Position numbers and translations under genes: made by a program
Assembly: GCA_964423545.1 (NCBI GenBank)
Contig: CAYRFV010000198.1
Span: 1 to 10,503, forward strand
Reading direction: 5' to 3'
DNA: 10,503 nt
From: JALOOE01 sp964423545
Lineage (GTDB): Bacteria; Chloroflexota; Anaerolineae; CG2-30-64-16
Notes under the pieces: generated by a model
The model's input: the letters and a program-made list of their open reading frames with translations, nothing else
Told to the model about the DNA's origin: nothing
Database searches by the model: none
Shown here: positions 6,805 through 10,503 of the stretch, in pieces
How the letters are laid out: each line of letters starts with the position of its first letter
How positions within the stretch are numbered: position 1 is the first letter of the stretch

Positions 6805-6820
6805 CACGAACAGGAGAGAT

Positions 6821-7714
6821 CTAGCGCCCTGCCAGGCCGCTGAGCTGGATCCCTTGCACGAAGTATTTCTGGGCCACAAAGAACAGGATGATTGGCGGCA
6901 AAATGCTGACCATTGAAGCAGCCATGACCAGATGCCAGAAATTGCCAAAACGGCCCTGGAACAACTGCAGGCCTAACTGGATCGTATACATCGAGGTCTG
7001 CGAGATATAGATGCGGGGAAGCATGAAGGAGTTATAGCTGCCGAGTACCGCGAAGATCGCGATAGTGGCCAGCGCGGGCCCACACAGCGGAACGATCACC
7101 TGCCACAGGGTGCGGAAGTGCGACGCGCCGTCGATTTTCGCCGCTTCGTCGAGCTCGATGGGGATCGTCATCATGTACTGGCGCATCAAGAAGATGAAGA
7201 AGGCGCTCCCGAACCAGGCGGGTACCCACAGCGGGAAATACGTGCCCACCCAACCAAGCCGCTTGAAGAGGACGAAGGTCGGGATGAGCGTGACAATGCC
7301 TGGAAGCATCATGGTGGCCACCACGAGACCAAAGACAAAATCGCGTCCTCGCCAGCGGATGCGCGACACGCCATACGCCACGATCGTAGAGGAAATCACC
7401 GCGCCCGAGGATTCCAGAATCGCCAGGAAGAATGAGTTGAGAATGAAGCGGTGAAACGGGAGATATGTGAAGATCTCGAGATAGTTCTCCCAGCGCGGGT
7501 TCTTGGGTATCCATTCGATCGGCGAGATGAAAATCTGTCCAGGCAATTTCAGCGAGGTGCTGGCAACCCAGATAAAAGGCACAATGAAGGTCACGCCGAG
7601 CACAAGCAACACGATGTGCAGCAAGGCATGGCTGATCTTCGTCCGCAGGTGACGGGATTGCAGAACACTTTGCACCCCGATTTTATGCGCTGGTGTGGCT
7701 TGAGTCAATTCCAT
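6821..7714 (-). CDS. ABC sugar transporter permease, MalG-type
   Basis: A 297-residue inner-membrane permease of the carbohydrate-uptake ABC family. It has a hydrophobic first segment (about residues 31-51, ALLHIVLLVLGVTFIVPFIWV) and further membrane helices. The cytoplasmic EAA loop DEAAKIDGASHFRTLWQVIVP (about 189-209) docks on the ATPase. The C-terminal end AQKYFVQGIQLSGLAGR, with the V-Q-G-(I/L) pattern, is typical of MalG-like subunits. Start choice: ATG at 7714 has AGGAGG 6 nt upstream and gives a normal family length; the frame remains open further upstream but overlaps the preceding gene. The stop of the first permease (TAA at 7726) overlaps this ribosome binding site, leaving 11 nt between the genes, so translation is probably coupled. 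No ATP-binding subunit is adjacent; importers of this type often share one encoded elsewhere. Confidence 0.95.
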   Translation of the reverse strand: MELTQATPAHKIGVQSVLQSRHLRTKISHALLHIVLLVLGVTFIVPFIWVASTSLKLPGQIFISPIEWIPKNPRWENYLEIFTYLPFHRFILNSFFLAILESSGAVISSTIVAYGVSRIRWRGRDFVFGLVVATMMLPGIVTLIPTFVLFKRLGWVGTYFPLWVPAWFGSAFFIFLMRQYMMTIPIELDEAAKIDGASHFRTLWQVIVPLCGPALATIAIFAVLGSYNSFMLPRIYISQTSMYTIQLGLQLFQGRFGNFWHLVMAASMVSILPPIILFFVAQKYFVQGIQLSGLAGR

Positions 7715-7725
7715 CCATCTCCTCC

Positions 7726-8643
7726 TTATCCAACCTCGTAATAGACCCAGCGGTTGGACATGCGGAACTGAATTGCAGTGAACACCATGATCACGCAAAA
7801 GAGCAGCCAGGAAAGCGTCGCCGCATAGCCCATATCGAAGAACTCGAAGCCATTACGGAAGATGTATAGCACCATAAAAAGGGTCGCATCTTGCGGCCCC
7901 CCATTGGTCATGATGAACGACGCAGTGAAAACCTGGAAGCTGCCGATGATGCCGACGACGAGATTGAAGAACAAAACAGGAGTCATCATCGGCAACGTGA
8001 TCTTCCAGAAACGGCGCCAGGTACTTGCGCCATCTATTTCGGCCGCCTCCATCAGCTCTTTCGGCACGCTCTGCAAGCCCGCTAGGAAAATAATCATCGC
8101 CGGGCCGATCGACCAGAGGCTCATCAAGACAAAGGCCGGTTTGGTATAGGGCGGATTGAACAGCCAGGCCACGGGCGCGATACCAAAGATCTTAAGTAAC
8201 TCATTCAGGATGCCGTACTGCGAGCTGAGGATACGCACCCAAACCACCGCGCTCGCGACCGCGGGCGTAATGGCCGGCAGATAGTACATCGTACGATAAA
8301 TCGCACGGCCACGAATCGGCTGATTCAGGAGCACTGCCAGGGCAAAAGCCGTGGTGAGCTGCAAGGGCACAGCGATGAACGTGTAGAAGGCGGTATTGAG
8401 CAGCGCCTTGCTCGACAACGGGTCGGAAAAGATATACTCGATGTTGCGCAGCCCAACAAACCGAGGGGCGGCCAGCATATTCCACTTTTGGGTCACCAGG
8501 AAGAGCGAATAGAGCATCGGCCCAAGCCAGAACAGCACGAGTCCGATCAGGAACGGGCTGACGAATAGCAAGCCATACAGTAACTCCCGACGCTGAAGCC
8601 TCGACGTCCGGGGGCGATGTGGAGAAATCTCAGTGGCGGCCAA
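7726..8643 (-). CDS. ABC sugar transporter permease, MalF/UgpA-type (TTG start)
   Basis: A 305-residue permease, partner of the next gene. The first membrane helix is near residues 20-42 (ELLYGLLFVSPFLIGLVLFW), and five further hydrophobic segments follow. The EAA loop MEAAEIDGASTWRRFWKITLP lies at about residues 198-218. The start is inferred as TTG at 8643, because GAGGAGG stands 8 nt before it and the resulting length fits the family. The open frame extends upstream to 8778, but that part runs through two hairpins and is Arg/Ser/Pro-rich with no family likeness. A non-ATG start after a hairpin-rich spacer may lower permease output relative to the binding protein. It ends with TAA at 7726 inside the ribosome binding site of the second permease. 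Confidence 0.93.
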   Translation of the reverse strand: MAATEISPHRPRTSRLQRRELLYGLLFVSPFLIGLVLFWLGPMLYSLFLVTQKWNMLAAPRFVGLRNIEYIFSDPLSSKALLNTAFYTFIAVPLQLTTAFALAVLLNQPIRGRAIYRTMYYLPAITPAVASAVVWVRILSSQYGILNELLKIFGIAPVAWLFNPPYTKPAFVLMSLWSIGPAMIIFLAGLQSVPKELMEAAEIDGASTWRRFWKITLPMMTPVLFFNLVVGIIGSFQVFTASFIMTNGGPQDATLFMVLYIFRNGFEFFDMGYAATLSWLLFCVIMVFTAIQFRMSNRWVYYEVG

Positions 8644-8676
8644 CTCACTACCCTCCTCAGAGTGTCGGGATCGTGG

Positions 8677-8714
8677 GCAGGTCTTCGCGCCGGGTGCCCG
8701 GCGCGAAGACCTGC
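8677..8714. repeat. 18-bp perfect hairpin between binding-protein and permease genes
   Basis: GCAGGTCTTCGCGCCGGG at 8677-8694 is the exact complement of 8697-8714, with only two bases between, so a loop of about four to six bases forms. On the minus strand the stem is followed by CCACGATCCC, with no T-run. Its position after the binding protein gene and 33 nt before the permease start recalls the stem-loops after malE that stabilise the upstream mRNA and lower downstream expression; that role is inferred. Confidence 0.85.
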
Positions 8715-8731
8715 GAACAGTGGTTCTGTCA

Positions 8732-8776
8732 GGTTTCGAGGCGCACCCGCACAAGCGCGCCGGCAGGCTCGAAACC
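8732..8776. repeat. Second hairpin after the binding-protein gene
   Basis: A 9-bp inverted repeat, GGTTTCGAG at 8732-8740 and CTCGAAACC at 8768-8776, encloses 27 nt. This interior can itself pair (GGCGC at 8740-8744 with GCGCC at 8757-8761). It starts about 22 nt after the binding protein stop and is followed by the stronger 8677-8714 hairpin. Together they fill most of the 155-nt gap 8644-8798. Confidence 0.6.
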
Positions 8777-8798
8777 ATCGCAAAGGATCGGCGCCGGG

Positions 8799-10232
8799 CT
8801 ACGCCTTGCGCCCAGCCCAGTACTCATCGAGCGCCTTCTGCAATTCCTGATTGGCGATCTTGACCGCCTGGTCCGCTTTTTGCTGATTCCCCAAGAGCTT
8901 GTCCCACAGGACGTTCAGCGGGCCGCCGCCATACGCGTTGAACTTGCCGCCTTCACCGAGCACGATTGGCGTATCGCCCTCGCGCATGCCGGTGGAGAAT
9001 GCGGCGGTGTTCTTGAAGTTGTAGTTCTTCGAAGCGATCGGCGCCCAGATCTTGTCGATGTTGTCCGGGTGGCCGCAGATGCGGCCACCGTTGGCGATGA
9101 TCGTCTGGCCCTCGTCGCTCAAGACGAATTTCATCAGTTCCCACGCGGCCGCTTTGTTTTTCGGGGCAGCCGCCATCGAATGGCCGTGCACATGGGCGAA
9201 GCTGTTGTTCTTGCCGCTCTTGCCCACTGGAGGATCCACCACGTCGAAGTTGATGCCGCCCGTTTCCTTGGCGAGGGTCGCCAGTGAGCCCCAACACCGC
9301 GGCATGAACCACGGCCCTTCCAGCACCATGGCGCAGCGCCCGCTATCCACGCCCACGCCGCCGCCCTGGATGATTTCGGGGCTAGGCGACCACTTGTTCG
9401 CGATCGTGTCCTCGACACAGAACTGAAGGGCCGAGATCACATCGGGATGATCCCACTGCGCCTTCTTGGGTTCCATGATCTGATCCCACTCGATATGGCC
9501 GTTGCGGCGCATGAAGGTCACCACGCGGCCATAGGAGCCATTCCACCCGGCGGCCTGAGCCCAGCCATAGTAGCGCTTGCCGCCTTCATCGAAGGAGAGC
9601 TTGGGGATGATGTCCATATAATCTTCCCACGTCCAGCCCTTCTTCGGGTAAGCGATGCCCTTCTTGTCAAAGAGATCCTTGTTGTAGTAGATCACCAACG
9701 GGCCGGTATCGACGGGGCTCATGTAGGTGGCCCCGCGCCAGGTTGTCATATTCTTGTAACCGCTGGTGTTGGCCCACTTCGATCCCTGGTCGTCCTTCTT
9801 GATGAAGTCGTCGAGCGAAGCGAGAACCTTGGCGTCCGCATAGGCCTGCCACATCCAACCCTGCATGTAGAGCACATCGGCTGGGTCGCCGCCGGCGAAG
9901 TTTGCCTGCATCTTCTGGTAGTAGCCGCCCGCATACTGCTCGGTGGCGACCTTGATCTTGTCTTGCTTGGCCTGGAAGGCCTTCACCATATTTTCGTAGA
10001 CGGAGGCATCCTGGACATCGGCCCAAACCGAGAGACGAATGTTAGCGGGCTCAGCGGCAACCGGCTGTTTGGCAGGAGCAGGCGCCTGGGTTGCCTCGGC
10101 CTTGGCAGGCGCCGGCGCAGCGGGCGCCGCCGGCGCGGGGGCTGCTGGCGTCGAGCAGGCAGCCAATGCTGCGCCGGCCGTGACAAGAGCGCCGGCGCGC
10201 AAGAAATCACGACGAGAGAGGAGCTTCTTCAC
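8799..10232 (-). CDS. Extracellular solute-binding lipoprotein, sugar ABC importer (family 1)
   Basis: A 477-residue substrate-binding protein. The N-terminus carries a Tat-like signal (S6-R7-R8-D9-F10-L11), a hydrophobic stretch and the lipobox LAAC with Cys26. This predicts export folded and anchoring to the membrane by lipid. Residues about 27-65 form a Pro/Ala/Lys linker. The mature domain begins at about NIRLSVWADVQD and contains family features: GGDPADVLYMQGWMW, SPVDTGPLVIYYNKDLFDKKG, W-T-W-E-D-Y, and the late KAAAWELMKFVLSDEGQ. The start is GTG at 10232, with GGAGGT 6 nt upstream and the Tat motif immediately following; the frame is open as far as 10433 but the added part has no signal-peptide logic. 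It is the first gene of the importer operon. Many aromatic residues suggest sugar stacking, but the ligand cannot be named. Confidence 0.95.
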   Translation of the reverse strand: MKKLLSRRDFLRAGALVTAGAALAACSTPAAPAPAAPAAPAPAKAEATQAPAPAKQPVAAEPANIRLSVWADVQDASVYENMVKAFQAKQDKIKVATEQYAGGYYQKMQANFAGGDPADVLYMQGWMWQAYADAKVLASLDDFIKKDDQGSKWANTSGYKNMTTWRGATYMSPVDTGPLVIYYNKDLFDKKGIAYPKKGWTWEDYMDIIPKLSFDEGGKRYYGWAQAAGWNGSYGRVVTFMRRNGHIEWDQIMEPKKAQWDHPDVISALQFCVEDTIANKWSPSPEIIQGGGVGVDSGRCAMVLEGPWFMPRCWGSLATLAKETGGINFDVVDPPVGKSGKNNSFAHVHGHSMAAAPKNKAAAWELMKFVLSDEGQTIIANGGRICGHPDNIDKIWAPIASKNYNFKNTAAFSTGMREGDTPIVLGEGGKFNAYGGGPLNVLWDKLLGNQQKADQAVKIANQELQKALDEYWAGRKA

Positions 10233-10264
10233 CTTACTACCTCCATGGCTTGAGGAATGACAAC

Positions 10265-10283
10265 CAGTTGAACTGCCAATTGG
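10265..10283. promoter_or_regulatory. Possible operator: adjacent small palindromes
   Basis: CAGTT-G-AACTG (10265-10275) directly abuts CCAATTGG (10276-10283), about 20 nt upstream of the binding protein's ribosome binding site. Sugar importers are often controlled by LacI- or GntR-type repressors that bind such sites. The palindromes are short and could arise by chance. Confidence 0.2.
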
Positions 10284-10312
10284 GTATCGAGATGAACGGT
10301 GAACTTTGCGGA

Positions 10313-10354
10313 TCAGCAATCGGCCCGGATGGCCCTGGCGGCCACCGACAGCAC
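10313..10354 (-). CDS. Possible 13-codon leader peptide
   Basis: A GTG at 10354 is preceded, at 7-nt spacing, by AAAGGAGG, one of the strongest ribosome binding sites in the window. The resulting ORF encodes MLSVAARAIRADC and ends at TGA 10313, some 80 nt before the binding protein start and in another frame. It may be a leader peptide for translational control, or a chance ORF near a purine-rich run. No attenuator hairpin with a T-tract follows it. Confidence 0.25.
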   Translation of the reverse strand: MLSVAARAIRADC

Positions 10355-10419
10355 TTCTTCGCCTCCTTTCCGGCTCCCATATCGAACGGGGGAACACCGA
10401 TGCGCCACTGTTGGACGGT

Positions 10420-10428
10420 AGAATACCA
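10420..10428 (-). promoter_or_regulatory. Weak extended -10 candidate for the importer operon
   Basis: On the minus strand TGGTATTCT offers a TGn extension and a TATTCT -10 box, about 190 nt upstream of the binding protein start. No convincing -35 box is at the right distance. It would transcribe through the candidate leader ORF. Confidence 0.22.
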
Positions 10429-10503
10429 CGCAATCCGCTGGCGGCAGAGTAGAAGTCTCAGGGCCGGCTTGCCGAAGTGACGGCCTGGTATGGAGGGTTC
10501 GAC

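Larger units (their letters stand above)
6539..6820. other. Hairpin-rich spacer between importer and enzyme genes
   Basis: A 282-nt gap with no credible coding sequence. It holds three hairpins (6594-6636, 6646-6688, 6762-6804), each 43 nt long, separated by an AT-richer island (about 6721-6740, with AAATAGTTACATTTAG). Reading on the minus strand, the first two hairpins met end the importer transcript. The region after the last hairpin (about 6593-6545) must hold any separate promoter for the downstream enzymes, for which only a poor -10-like TAGATA can be seen. Confidence 0.7.
10233..10503. other. Upstream leader region of the importer operon
   Basis: 271 nt with no recognisable gene. It holds a weak promoter candidate, a 13-codon ORF with a strong ribosome binding site, and short palindromes (CAGTT-G-AACTG at 10265-10275 and CCAATTGG at 10276-10283) that could serve as an operator. 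No regulator gene is present within the window. Confidence 0.5.

Noticed and set aside
8644..8778. N-terminal extension of the first permease
   Set aside because: The frame is open, but this stretch passes through two hairpins and is Arg/Ser/Pro-rich; the TTG at 8643 has a good ribosome binding site and gives the normal length.
9447..10253. 268-codon open frame on the plus strand
   Set aside because: It is antisense to the binding protein; its Arg/Gly-rich end mirrors the Pro/Ala linker.
10233..10433. N-terminal extension of the binding protein
   Set aside because: The Tat motif and lipobox follow the GTG at 10232 directly, and GGAGGT precedes it; the extension would place the signal peptide inside the protein.

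Overview
The window is GC-rich and gene-dense, and almost everything reads on the minus strand. The strain type is best guessed as Chloroflexota (Anaerolineae-like) or a similar environmental bacterium. This is an inference from the Tat-type lipoprotein binding protein with a Pro/Ala-rich linker, the tetratricopeptide-regulator tail, and the mixture of UroD-like proteins with sugar-degradation genes. No rRNA, tRNA, CRISPR array, transposase or phage gene was seen.

Layout, in the direction of minus-strand transcription (right to left). (1) 10503-10233: leader region with a weak promoter candidate, a possible 13-codon leader ORF and a small palindrome. (2) 10232-6821: carbohydrate-type ABC importer, made of a lipoprotein binding protein, two hairpins, and two MalF/MalG-type permeases. 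No ATPase is encoded here. (3) 6820-6539: a gene-free spacer with three perfect or near-perfect hairpins, each exactly 43 nt long; the middle one is followed by a T-rich tract and looks like an intrinsic terminator. (4) 6538-2685: a UroD/MtaA-like methyltransferase with an intact H-x-C...C zinc site, a type I phosphomannose-isomerase-like cupin, and a Cys-type sulfatase. (5) 2684-2601: a convergent intergenic space with a 14-bp inverted repeat built from GTGCC(A/T)GGCAC units. (6) 2600-1518: two gene remnants, the C-terminal half of a TAP-like alpha/beta hydrolase on the plus strand and the C-terminal tail of a TPR regulator on the minus strand, joined head to head near 1970. (7) 1450-1: a second, divergent UroD-like protein without the zinc motif, followed 15 nt later by a GH4 glycosidase gene whose first ~16 codons are joined out of frame to a much later part of the gene.

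Together the intact genes read as an uptake and breakdown locus for a carbohydrate, plausibly a sulfated and/or O-methylated sugar. The importer brings in the sugar, the sulfatase removes sulfate, the UroD/MtaA-like protein could accept or transfer a methyl group, the cupin could isomerise or bind a sugar, and GH4 (if intact in relatives) would cleave glycosides by its NAD/metal mechanism. The substrate is not shown by the sequence. The two abrupt joins (near 287 and near 1970) flank the second UroD-like gene; they could be real deletions or assembly errors.
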